From positions 1 through 12,136 of the forward strand of contig JAFCCK010000016.1 in NCBI GenBank assembly GCA_017610245.1: DNA of 12,136 nt, written 5' to 3'. The translations under genes were made by a program, and so were the position numbers. Below, piece by piece: positions 1 through 5,984 of the stretch. How positions within the stretch are numbered: position 1 is the first letter of the stretch; the number at the start of each line of letters is the position of its first letter. Under the pieces are notes generated by a model. The model was not told the origin of the DNA. It saw only the letters and a list, made by a program, of their open reading frames with translations, and did no database searches. Source of the stretch: Candidatus Iainarchaeum sp. GTDB taxonomy: Archaea; Iainarchaeota; Iainarchaeia; Iainarchaeales; GCA-2688035.

Positions 1-422
1 TTAGCTGCCTCTTTTTCTTTCCTTTCCTTTGACCTGGGCTCTTTTTCCTTTACTGGTTTTTCTTCCTTCTCTTTAGCCCTTTCCCCCTCTACTTCTGCCG
101 TTTCTGCTTTCTCCTCGGCTATTTCTTCCCTTGCCTCTAAAAGTTCCTTCAGATGGGGCAAAAATGATTTTTGTATAACCATTTTCTTGACAATGCTGCC
201 ACTCATTGTTTCAGGCAAGTAAGCTCCGCCTGAGAATTTTATATTACACTTACTACACATGTAAATGCCTGCTGCAATCCTCTTAACTCTCTCAAAACCG
301 CATTGCGGACAGGAATGCTTTTTGCGCTGGGCACTTTCTATCTTAATCAAGCGCTTTCTTATCCCAACGCCATAGCGTGAGCCAAACCGCCCAGCAGTTT
401 TTACTTTTGCCGTTTTGCCCAT
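1..422 (-). CDS. rpl37ae: Ribosomal protein L37Ae (L43e family), with charged C-terminal extension, 3' end outside window
   Basis: Zinc-ribbon protein of the large ribosomal subunit. The N-terminal part reads RFGSRYGVGIRKR, followed by zinc ligands C38-x2-C41 and C56-x2-C59 and the family ending FSGGAYLPET (63-72). L37Ae proteins normally stop soon after this, at about 70-95 residues. Here the frame stays open for at least 140 codons, and residues 95-140 are almost all Lys, Glu and Ala. The frame has no stop before base 1: the TTA at 1-3 is out of phase, so the gene is cut by the window edge. It is the last visible gene of the psmA-exosome operon, 8 bases after rrp42, with GAGGG just before its ATG. 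The fold assignment is firm; the role of the tail is unknown. Confidence 0.93.
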   Translation of the reverse strand, partial: MGKTAKVKTAGRFGSRYGVGIRKRLIKIESAQRKKHSCPQCGFERVKRIAAGIYMCSKCNIKFSGGAYLPETMSGSIVKKMVIQKSFLPHLKELLEAREEIAEEKAETAEVEGERAKEKEEKPVKEKEPRSKERKEKEAA

Positions 423-430
423 TGCCCTCA

Positions 431-1210
431 CTACAGCTGTTTTCTAATCTGCTTCGCGCACTTGAATGCTGTGTCAATGCACTGGTCGATTTCACTTTCA
501 GTTAAGCTACCAGAGCCGCCCTTTTGAAAAGCGCACATGTAATTGTCCTCTGTTGTGGCAAGGGAAAAGCGCGCATCATGCGCCTTTTCTTCAATAAGAA
601 CTGGGTCGACAACAATCTTGCCGGCAATCTTTGAGAAAGTGCAAAGCAACGGCTTTCTCGAAAGCTTGAGCTTGCCGCTGTATTCGTCCTTAATGATTTC
701 TCCATCTTCAAGCTTTGGAATCCTTGTTTCAAGCAACGAGGATAATGTTGCGATGCTGCATGCATCAAAAAGATTTCCGTCATCGTTCAAGGCATAGAGG
801 TCAATAAAGACAATCCAGACCTTCTCGCCCTCTTCAATGCACAAGTCCTTGAAATCCAGTGCCTTGCTTTCTCTGACAGCCCTATCAACAACCCTTGCAA
901 GCTCGATTGATTCTGGCCTGGGAGGGCCAAATTCAAACACTGGAGACGCTAATGGCAATAGCTCCGCCCCCACTGAAATAGTGCCTTCATTTGGCATATC
1001 GGGATAGGGCTCTCCAAGAACCATTTTTACCCCCACAACCACTTCTGTACCGCCGAGCTTTACCAATGCTGAGCCCTCAGCATTCTCACTTATGTTCTTC
1101 TTTATTTCAATCGCTCTGTACTGGTCTAGTGCCCTGTCATCCACTCTTTTGCCTTCCTTAATGAGCTTTACCGCTTTGTCTGCCTTCAAGTCCCAAGTAA
1201 CGTTATCCAT
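431..1210 (-). CDS. rrp42: Exosome subunit Rrp42 (non-catalytic RNase PH-like)
   Basis: 259 residues, the usual size for archaeal Rrp42. It carries the RNase PH fold of the exosome hexamer ring: GKRVDDRALDQYR near residue 20, GSALVKLGGTEVVVGVK (45-62), the FGPPRPESIELARVVDRA segment (about 94-111) and, near the end, DPVLIEEKAHDARFSLATTE. By family knowledge, Rrp42 is not itself catalytic but pairs with Rrp41, forms the ring and helps bind RNA. Its ATG directly follows the TAA of rrp41 with no base between, and AGGTG lies 6 bases upstream inside rrp41, so the two should be translated together at 1:1. Rrp41 alone carries the phosphorolytic residues, which separates the two paralogues. Confidence 0.96.
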   Translation of the reverse strand: MDNVTWDLKADKAVKLIKEGKRVDDRALDQYRAIEIKKNISENAEGSALVKLGGTEVVVGVKMVLGEPYPDMPNEGTISVGAELLPLASPVFEFGPPRPESIELARVVDRAVRESKALDFKDLCIEEGEKVWIVFIDLYALNDDGNLFDACSIATLSSLLETRIPKLEDGEIIKDEYSGKLKLSRKPLLCTFSKIAGKIVVDPVLIEEKAHDARFSLATTEDNYMCAFQKGGSGSLTESEIDQCIDTAFKCAKQIRKQL

Positions 1211-1993
1211 TTATTTCACCTTCTCGCCTTTCTCTCTCTCGCCTTTCTCTCCTACCTTTGCTTCCTTCTCAGCTGCTTCGTACTGCTTCCTTAGAGTTGC
1301 TCTCTGTATTTCATATACTTGCCTGCAGCCCTTTAAGCCAAGCTTAAGAGCCTTTTTCCACTCTTCCTTTGTAAGCAAACCATCCATTTGCAGCAGCACT
1401 ATTTCCTCTGTTCTGGGCATTATTGCAAGCGGAATGTCAACAGCATCAGGAGCATCCTCTTCCTCTTTGTTTAAGTCAAGGATTATTTCCCCGCCTGCCT
1501 TTCCAACGCCTATTGCCGCTACTAAATCCCTCATTGGAATTCCCGCATCGGCAAGTGCTATGCTGGCTGCTGTAAGTCCAGCAACTCTTGTTCCAGCATT
1601 ACTATCTAAAATCTCCACAAAAATATCAATGGTTGTATTGGGAAACTTTTCCACAAAAATCACTTTCTCTAGCGCTTCACCGCAGACCTTTGAGATCTCT
1701 ATTTCCCGCCTAGCGGGTCTGGGATTTTTCCTGTCTGGAACAGAAAAAGTTGCCATCCTGTACTGGTAGTTGACCAGCGCCTTGTAAGGGTTTTGGATAT
1801 GTTTTGGCAGTGCTTCTCTCGGCCCATAAACAGCCGCAATTACTTTGTTCTGCCCCCATTCAAGGTAGGCTGAACCGTCAGCCCTATTCAGAATGCCTGC
1901 CTCTATCTTCAATGACCTTGACTCATCCACTTTCCTTCCATCCAATCTCTTTCCGTTTTTCACATACTCTATCTTTTCCTCTTTCTTCGCCAT
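1211..1993 (-). CDS. rrp41: Exosome catalytic subunit Rrp41
   Basis: RNase PH-like 3'-5' phosphorolytic exoribonuclease, the active subunit of the archaeal exosome. From ATG 1993 it is 260 residues. Seen: GKRLDGRKVDESRSLKIE (14-31), RKNPRPARREIEIS with R95/R96, the phosphate-binding GTR at 134-136, ALADAGIPMRDL (146-157), and acidic residues D180 and D186, which match the positions of the catalytic Asp region in Sulfolobus Rrp41. The C-terminus has an extra Lys/Glu/Gly tail (about 240-260). The start is set by AGGTGAG at 2000-2006, six bases before ATG; a GTG one codon upstream is less likely. The ATG shares one base with the rrp4 TGA, indicating coupled translation. Confidence 0.97.
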   Translation of the reverse strand: MAKKEEKIEYVKNGKRLDGRKVDESRSLKIEAGILNRADGSAYLEWGQNKVIAAVYGPREALPKHIQNPYKALVNYQYRMATFSVPDRKNPRPARREIEISKVCGEALEKVIFVEKFPNTTIDIFVEILDSNAGTRVAGLTAASIALADAGIPMRDLVAAIGVGKAGGEIILDLNKEEEDAPDAVDIPLAIMPRTEEIVLLQMDGLLTKEEWKKALKLGLKGCRQVYEIQRATLRKQYEAAEKEAKVGEKGEREKGEKVK

Positions 1994-2613
1994 CACTTAC
2001 TCACCTTTTTCCTTAAAAATTCTCCAACCTTGTTTGTGAGGTTGCTTAAATGGGCCTCTCTCTCAATAAGTTCTATCGCCTCAACTAGGAGCGAAACATT
2101 GCCCCCCTTTGCCCAAATCCAACCGTTTCTTCCAACAACAATGCTGCATGCTGTGCCACTCTTGAGCTCATTCAGCATGCTGCCGTTTTTACCAATGATG
2201 CGGGGAATTTTAACCGGGCTCGTTGATAAAAGCTCTCCGCCATAGAATACCCTGACGTCTTCCAGTTCTGCTTCATTTATTTCGTTTACGTCCCTTACCT
2301 TTGCTGAAATAATTGCTCCTCTACTCAAATTCTCCCTTATGTACTCTTTCGAGACATAGCTTCTGTATATGCTGTTAATGTCAACAATGTAGCCCGAATA
2401 GGTTTCGCTTACAATAACCCCAATAACAAGGTCGCTTCTCCTTGGAATGTATTTCCCGTGCAATGGCACAACCGATGCAACATCCTTATCAGTGTAAACA
2501 AGGCCCAAAGAATCGCTGTAAACCTTGCCATTTTCAACGAAGACATGACTGCCCAGCCTCTTCCTTTCCCCTGTTATAAGCTCTCCAGGAACAACAATCT
2601 TTTTTTCGCTCAA
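1993..2613 (-). CDS. rrp4: Exosome RNA-binding cap subunit Rrp4
   Basis: 206 residues, slightly shorter than usual. Three parts are visible: an N-terminal region opening with VVPGELI (7-13), an S1 domain (about 60-120, with GVIVSETYSGYIVDIN), and a KH domain around residues 135-195 with PRIIGKNGSM, containing the GxxG loop. Rrp4 sits on top of the Rrp41/Rrp42 ring and guides RNA to the active sites. The start codon is TTG; there is no in-frame ATG or GTG before the conserved PGE motif, and AGAGG lies nine bases upstream (2623-2627). One base separates it from the SBDS stop. No Csl4 gene is seen in the window. Confidence 0.95.
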   Translation of the reverse strand: MSEKKIVVPGELITGERKRLGSHVFVENGKVYSDSLGLVYTDKDVASVVPLHGKYIPRRSDLVIGVIVSETYSGYIVDINSIYRSYVSKEYIRENLSRGAIISAKVRDVNEINEAELEDVRVFYGGELLSTSPVKIPRIIGKNGSMLNELKSGTACSIVVGRNGWIWAKGGNVSLLVEAIELIEREAHLSNLTNKVGEFLRKKVSK

Positions 2614-2614
2614 A

Positions 2615-3316
2615 TTAAACCGCCTCTTCCAAAATCTTTGTTTCTACCATTCCATGCGTTAAATGATTGAGCTCGGTGATAAACTCAGCGCGCAAGCCAG
2701 CCGGCATTTCAACAACCGCAATCAGGCTTCCATCATTGAGCCACTGCTCTTTCTTAAGCTCATGCTTGTGAAGGAATGCTGATACCCTTCCGGCATGCTC
2801 TGCTGATACTTTAACAGCAATCTGCTGCTTTTCAAATGAAATTGGGATAATCTTCTTCAGCTCCTTCAGTATTGCCGGAATCTGTTCCTCAGCACTCTTG
2901 CCCTCATCAATATGAATCTTTGCCTCCTCCAAGGCTGTTTCTATCCTTTTTGGGGGATGTGGGGCATTAGTTTGCGGGTTGATGGCGTTCCTTGCTATTA
3001 TTTCAACTATCTCGCGCCGCTTCGCCTCTCTCATATGCCTCCTCTGCTCTGTTGTGAGCTGCACCTCTCCATCCAAAATTATCTTCCTGGCAATGACATT
3101 CACGTCTGTTGAGCCGAATGCCTTGCTCAATGCTTCCGGGCTCTGTGTGCTGCCCTTCTTCGCGTCCTTGAAGACAGTATCGATTGCCATTAAATCATTA
3201 AAGCTCACGCTTTCACCTTTTTTCAGTTTCAAAGCTAGTTCAGGGTCAACAAGAATCTCAAACTTTTCATTATTTTTTTCAATCCTCGCAATAACCGCAT
3301 CCTCTAGCTTCACCAT
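2615..3316 (-). CDS. sdo1: Ribosome maturation protein SBDS/SDO1 homologue
   Basis: 233 residues, the normal length for archaeal SBDS. It has the expected order: an N-terminal FYSH domain (about 1-85, VARIEKNNEKFEILVDP-like), a central helical domain (about 95-160, with LTTEQRRHMREAKRREIVE and the conserved INPQTNAPHPPKRIETALEE), and a C-terminal ferredoxin-like domain (165-233). In eukaryotes SBDS works with EFL1 to release the anti-association factor eIF6/aIF6 from 60S subunits. An equivalent 50S role is inferred in archaea. It lies second in the exosome operon, 30 bases after psmA. A short self-complementary run, GGTTTT-x-AAAACC (3317-3329), sits directly against the ATG and might weakly modulate initiation. 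Confidence 0.96.
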   Translation of the reverse strand: MVKLEDAVIARIEKNNEKFEILVDPELALKLKKGESVSFNDLMAIDTVFKDAKKGSTQSPEALSKAFGSTDVNVIARKIILDGEVQLTTEQRRHMREAKRREIVEIIARNAINPQTNAPHPPKRIETALEEAKIHIDEGKSAEEQIPAILKELKKIIPISFEKQQIAVKVSAEHAGRVSAFLHKHELKKEQWLNDGSLIAVVEMPAGLRAEFITELNHLTHGMVETKILEEAV

Positions 3317-3346
3317 GGTTTTGAAAACCCCTACTAATTCAGCTAC

Positions 3347-4072
3347 TTACTTTTTCCCTAAAATAGATTTCAGCTTCTGCTTTCCAATTCTTTCAAAGGG
3401 TGTGTCCTTTGAAATGAAAGCGAAATCCATTCTATTAACATCAAGTTTCTCCTTCTCCTCCAAGCCCTTTCCCAAGGCAGAGACAAGCAGCCTAACAGCA
3501 TCCTCGAAAGCCATCCCATCCTTGTAGCGTTTCTCGAAAAGCTTCATTGCCTCCTTTCTCCCCTTTCCAATAGCAATTGCCTTATATTCAGCAAGTGCTC
3601 CACTCGGCTCCGTCTCGAACAACCTTGGGCCAGAATCATCAACACCGCCAATAACAAAGCTCACGCCGAAAGGTCTCATGCCAGCATACTGTGTAAAGAG
3701 CTGCTTTACCCCGCAAATCTGCTTAACCAGTGTTTCAACAGGAACTTTTTCCTCGTAATATATCTTGTTTTCCTGCGCTTCTTTCCTCGCAATCTGGACA
3801 AGCCTTCTCGCATCCCCCACAAGCCCTGCAGAGATCGCACAGATATGGTCATCAATCTTGAACAGCTTTTCAATGCTTTCTGGGAGGATAAGCTTGGTTG
3901 CAACCTTCTTGTCCGCCCCAAACAGCACACCATCAGCATAAACAGCAGCCGTACCAATAGTGCCTTGTTCTACAATCTTGCCAGCGTACTCTACCTGATA
4001 CAGCCTCCCGTCAGGGGAGAACATGGTAGCAACCCTGTCATAGGCTGACCCCTTTCTAGAAACAGGATACAC
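3347..4072 (-). CDS. psmA: 20S proteasome alpha subunit
   Basis: 241 residues, standard for archaeal PsmA. The N-terminal alpha signature is complete: YDR at 11-13, then FSPDGRLYQVEYA (18-30), the segment that forms the gate and axial pore. Alpha subunits are not proteolytic; they build the outer rings and dock the AAA ATPases. The start codon is GTG: the codon before it is an in-frame TGA, and starting at the next Met (17) would remove the essential YDR gate. GAGGG lies eight bases upstream (4081-4085). It heads the minus-strand operon that continues with SBDS and the exosome genes. No beta subunit or PAN gene lies in the window. Confidence 0.97.
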   Translation of the reverse strand: MYPVSRKGSAYDRVATMFSPDGRLYQVEYAGKIVEQGTIGTAAVYADGVLFGADKKVATKLILPESIEKLFKIDDHICAISAGLVGDARRLVQIARKEAQENKIYYEEKVPVETLVKQICGVKQLFTQYAGMRPFGVSFVIGGVDDSGPRLFETEPSGALAEYKAIAIGKGRKEAMKLFEKRYKDGMAFEDAVRLLVSALGKGLEEKEKLDVNRMDFAFISKDTPFERIGKQKLKSILGKK

Positions 4073-4080
4073 TCAAAAAT

Positions 4081-4085
4081 CCCTC
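4081..4085 (-). promoter_or_regulatory. Shine-Dalgarno site of psmA
   Basis: GAGGG on the minus strand with an 8-base spacer to the GTG at 4072. It supports the GTG start, which has an in-frame stop immediately before it. Confidence 0.65.
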
Positions 4086-4123
4086 TTTTTCTCTCTGACT
4101 AAAATATTTTTACCAACGTTAAC

Positions 4124-4131
4124 TATAAAAA
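4124..4131 (-). promoter_or_regulatory. TATA box of the psmA-exosome operon
   Basis: TTTTTATA on the minus strand, centred about 55 bases before the psmA GTG. With an archaeal TATA-to-start distance of about 26, transcription would begin near 4101, giving a leader of about 29 bases that includes the GAGGG site. A second AT-rich run (4101-4111) is closer to the gene but would leave the Shine-Dalgarno site outside the message. Confidence 0.5.
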
Positions 4132-4172
4132 GCTTCTCACGGTCCTGCCCCTGAAATTCACCCTTTGGCAAA

Positions 4173-4180
4173 TTTTATTA
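4173..4180 (+). promoter_or_regulatory. TATA box of the 43-residue ORF at 4204
   Basis: TTTTATTA centred 27.5 bases before the ATG at 4204, the spacing expected if transcription begins at the start codon. There is no Shine-Dalgarno site at a useful distance, so a leaderless message is inferred. Confidence 0.5.
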
Positions 4181-4203
4181 AGGGGCTGCGCACTATCCCT
4201 ATT

Positions 4204-4335
4204 ATGGCGAGGGTTTCAAAGCTGCGGGAAAGGGTAAGGGAACTGTATTCCATGGAATTTGGCAGGGGGAGGCTGCTGAAAGAGCAGGCAAGAGGCATGA
4301 CAGTAGAGGAAATGATAAGGGCATTGAAGCTGTGA
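4204..4335 (+). CDS. Small basic protein, 43 residues, unknown function
   Basis: I do not recognise this gene. It encodes 43 residues beginning MARVSKLRERVRELYSMEF and ending MTVEEMIRALKL. It is rich in Arg and Leu with helical periodicity throughout, no Cys, and no signal or membrane segment. A TATA-like TTTTATTA lies 27.5 bases upstream of the ATG, fitting a leaderless gene. Codon use (AGG, CTG, GAA, AAG) resembles that of neighbouring genes. It lies divergent to psmA and ends 7 bases from the stop of the convergent zinc-ribbon gene. Its size, promoter and fit in the gap argue for a real small gene. A helical nucleic-acid-binding or adaptor peptide is possible, but no function can be assigned. 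Confidence 0.55.
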   Translation: MARVSKLRERVRELYSMEFGRGRLLKEQARGMTVEEMIRALKL

Positions 4336-4342
4336 GAAAAGC

Positions 4343-4510
4343 CTATTTCTCCAGTTCGAGGAAAATCTCGCCTTCATCTCTAGTAATTAGCCACTTGGAA
4401 TTGCATTTCGGGCACTGCACGTTCTTGGCTTTTTCATACTCTTGGCTACTCAAGGGAATGCCGTAACCGCATTTGATGCACTTTGCCTTCAACGCATTTG
4501 CCAGTGCCAT
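4343..4510 (-). CDS. Small zinc-ribbon protein, 55 residues
   Basis: A 55-residue ORF starting at ATG 4510 with two CxxC knuckles: C11-IK-C14-G and C33-PK-C36-N, 18 residues apart, which is a zinc-ribbon arrangement. After the second knuckle come a short beta segment (KWLITRD) and an acidic end (GEIFLELEK). Size and knuckle spacing recall the RNA polymerase subunit Rpo12, often found near exosome genes, but the basic C-terminal segment with Arg-Pro expected there is missing, so I do not make that call. It lies 90 bases downstream of Pop5 on the same strand and could be read through from that operon. GGAAG upstream is only a weak ribosome site. Confidence 0.72.
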   Translation of the reverse strand: MALANALKAKCIKCGYGIPLSSQEYEKAKNVQCPKCNSKWLITRDEGEIFLELEK

Positions 4511-4600
4511 TATTATCTACTTCCAAAATAAATCTATCTACAAATGAGCCTAATAACATGAAACTGGTAAGCAATTAAAAAGATATTGGTGTGGACAAAA

Positions 4601-4891
4601 TTACTGCTTCTCCCGCAATTTTTTCAGGCTCCCGCTAGTTTTGAGTGTAAGGAGGCCTATTTCATTAAGGGCTTTTCTCACCATTGCTACTCTACTTCTC
4701 TCACACCTTACAATTCCCATTCCACTCCTAGGGTGGAATTCAATAAGGGAGAGGGGCTTTATAGCAAGCTTGTGCAACAGGGTCTTTATTGCATAAAAAG
4801 AAACGTTTTTGCTGGCTGTGTATTGAAAGAGAATGTAACGCTTCTTCATTCTATGCGAGGGCTTTAGCCTCGGCTTAACTGCTTTCTTCAT
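4601..4891 (-). CDS. rnp2: RNase P protein subunit Pop5 (Rnp2)
   Basis: 96 residues, somewhat short for the family (about 110-130). Family features: the opening basic segment KPRLKPSHRMKKRYILFQ, the GIVRCERSRVAMVRKAL strand-helix block in the middle, and the terminal TSGSLKKLREK, which corresponds to the SGTIKK-type ending of Pop5. Pop5 pairs with Rpp30 to support the catalytic domain of the RNase P RNA in 5' maturation of tRNAs. GAGGG at 4898-4902, six bases before ATG 4891, supports this start over Met15. The start lies 17 bases inside the HD gene, so the two are likely translated in sequence. Confidence 0.86.
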   Translation of the reverse strand: MKKAVKPRLKPSHRMKKRYILFQYTASKNVSFYAIKTLLHKLAIKPLSLIEFHPRSGMGIVRCERSRVAMVRKALNEIGLLTLKTSGSLKKLREKQ

Positions 4892-5423
4892 TCAATTCCC
4901 TCAAATCTTTTACCGCATCTATCTTGCTGAAAATCTCTTCCTCTAGGGCGAAAACCTTGGGCTTTGCCTTGATGATATTCCCCTTGAATTCACCATACCT
5001 CCCCAGCAGATAATCGAAACGCTCCTGCAGCGAAACAATGGAAGAGTGCCTTACTCTCTTGTCTGCATAGTAAACCAGCTTTGCCTCCCATGAGGAAAAA
5101 GGTTCTTCCAATATATGACTGAGCCTGTGCTGTTTTACTATGGAAGCAATCTCTGGGAAACCCTCCCTTTCAAGAATCCTTGCCGCCTCCACCGCATGCT
5201 TTTTAGAGCCGTCATCCAGGCAAATCTTTTTGTCAATGTCATGCAGCAAAGCGGCTGCCTCAAGCAGGGGCAGGTTTATCTTCTCTCCAGCAGCAGCCAA
5301 TTTTTTGCCTAGATACACCGCTACTTTGGTAACCTGTAGCGAGTGCTCAACAATCACTCGCGGCACTTTGTATTTCTCTAGGAGTGCAAAGCACTGCTCC
5401 CTTGCGGGGATTCTCCCAGCCAT
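4875..5423 (-). CDS. HD-domain metal-dependent phosphohydrolase
   Basis: 182 residues from ATG 5423. The metal ligands of an HD fold are visible: H27 (VEHSLQVT), H61-D62 (AALLHDIDKK), H76 (KKHAVEAARIL), H99 (VKQHRL) and D121 (YYADKRV). These proteins hydrolyse phosphoester or cyclic phosphodiester bonds in nucleotides or RNA ends; the substrate here is unknown. The start is decided by GAGGAG at 5432-5437, eight bases upstream, one base after the macrodomain stop. The frame stays open for 20 more codons upstream, but that segment overlaps the macrodomain gene and is not family-like. It lies between macrodomain and Pop5 in one operon, pointing to RNA or nucleotide clean-up. Confidence 0.85.
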   Translation of the reverse strand: MAGRIPAREQCFALLEKYKVPRVIVEHSLQVTKVAVYLGKKLAAAGEKINLPLLEAAALLHDIDKKICLDDGSKKHAVEAARILEREGFPEIASIVKQHRLSHILEEPFSSWEAKLVYYADKRVRHSSIVSLQERFDYLLGRYGEFKGNIIKAKPKVFALEEEIFSKIDAVKDLRELNEESS

Positions 5424-5424
5424 T

Positions 5425-5925
5425 TCAAACACTCCTCGCTGCCCTCTCAAAAACCTTATATTCCGCATCGGAAAAAAGAACAATAAGGCATTTCTGCAGC
5501 TGCTTTGGTTTAAACCTGCTTATCTCCCTCAAGATTATCCTTGCTCCCTGTTCCAAGGAAAAGCCTGCAATGCCGCAGCCCAAGGCAGGGAAAGCAATAC
5601 TGCTACATTCAAGCGAATCAGCGAGCAGCAAAGCATTCCTTGTTGCCTGTGAAATGCTTTCAGCTGTTGCCCTTCCATTCCCTTCGTGAGGCATTGCCGC
5701 TGCATGAATCACGTAGCGAGCATTCAATTGCCCTGCAGCTGTTTCAATTGCCTTCCCCAAACCAAGTGGGGCTTTTTTCAATGCCTCTTCTTCAATGGAA
5801 GAGCCGCCCTTTCTCTTAATCGCGCCTGCAACACCCCCGCCCATCCTAAGGGATGTTCCTGCAGCATTTACTATTGCATCAGCAATGGCATCAGCAATAT
5901 CCCCCTTCAATAGCTTGAAATACAT
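5425..5925 (-). CDS. Macrodomain protein (ADP-ribose / Appr-1''-p family)
   Basis: 166 residues forming one macrodomain with nothing added. Seen: GDIAD with D9, IVNAAG with N20, the glycine loop MGGGVAGAI (28-36), YVIHAAAMP around residue 71, and the phosphate loop LGCGIAGF (about 114-121). D9 and N20 match the ADP-ribose-contacting Asp and first Asn of AF1521. The second Asn of the usual NAAN is Gly here, as in a known archaeal subgroup. Substrates of the family include ADP-ribosylated proteins, O-acetyl-ADP-ribose and ADP-ribose-1''-phosphate. It heads an operon with HD and Pop5 and has GAGG eight bases before its ATG. Confidence 0.93.
   Translation of the reverse strand: MYFKLLKGDIADAIADAIVNAAGTSLRMGGGVAGAIKRKGGSSIEEEALKKAPLGLGKAIETAAGQLNARYVIHAAAMPHEGNGRATAESISQATRNALLLADSLECSSIAFPALGCGIAGFSLEQGARIILREISRFKPKQLQKCLIVLFSDAEYKVFERAARSV
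5432..5437 (-). promoter_or_regulatory. Shine-Dalgarno site of the HD gene
   Basis: GAGGAG on the minus strand, 8 bases before ATG 5423. It decides between this start and a longer frame that would run 20 codons back into the macrodomain gene. Confidence 0.75.
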
Positions 5926-5965
5926 TCAAAAAACCTCGGATTGTTTTTTGAATATTTTAAATTTT

Positions 5966-5981
5966 TGAAAAAAATTTAAAT
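5966..5981 (-). promoter_or_regulatory. T-run after the DUF362 gene and TATA box of the macrodomain operon
   Basis: Just past the DUF362 stop, the minus strand reads ATTTAAAT (5974-5981) followed by seven T. The T-run is a plausible archaeal terminator for DUF362. The ATTTAAAT lies about 52 bases before the macrodomain ATG and would place the transcript start near 5951, giving a roughly 25-base leader that includes the GAGG site at 5934-5937. A second box (5953-5961) is closer but would exclude that site. Confidence 0.4.
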
Positions 5982-5984
5982 ACA

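Noticed and set aside
1..3. TTA at the left edge as the stop codon of rpl37ae
   Set aside because: Counting codons from ATG 422 puts bases 3-5 in phase, so this TTA is out of frame and the gene continues past the window.
1092..1769. 225-residue plus-strand frame
   Set aside because: Antisense shadow of rrp41 and rrp42, Ser/Phe-rich as expected from reversed Lys/Glu codons.
4343..4510. Firm call of the zinc ribbon as Rpo12
   Set aside because: The knuckles fit, but the basic Arg-Pro ending typical of Rpo12 is replaced by an acidic one.
5424..5483. 20-codon N-terminal extension of the HD protein
   Set aside because: GAGGAG eight bases before ATG 5423 and overlap with the macrodomain gene favour the shorter form.
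5140..5652. 170-residue plus-strand frame
   Set aside because: It lies antisense to the HD and macrodomain genes, whose motifs are clear; its composition is shadow-like, rich in Ser, Leu and Pro, with no family motif.
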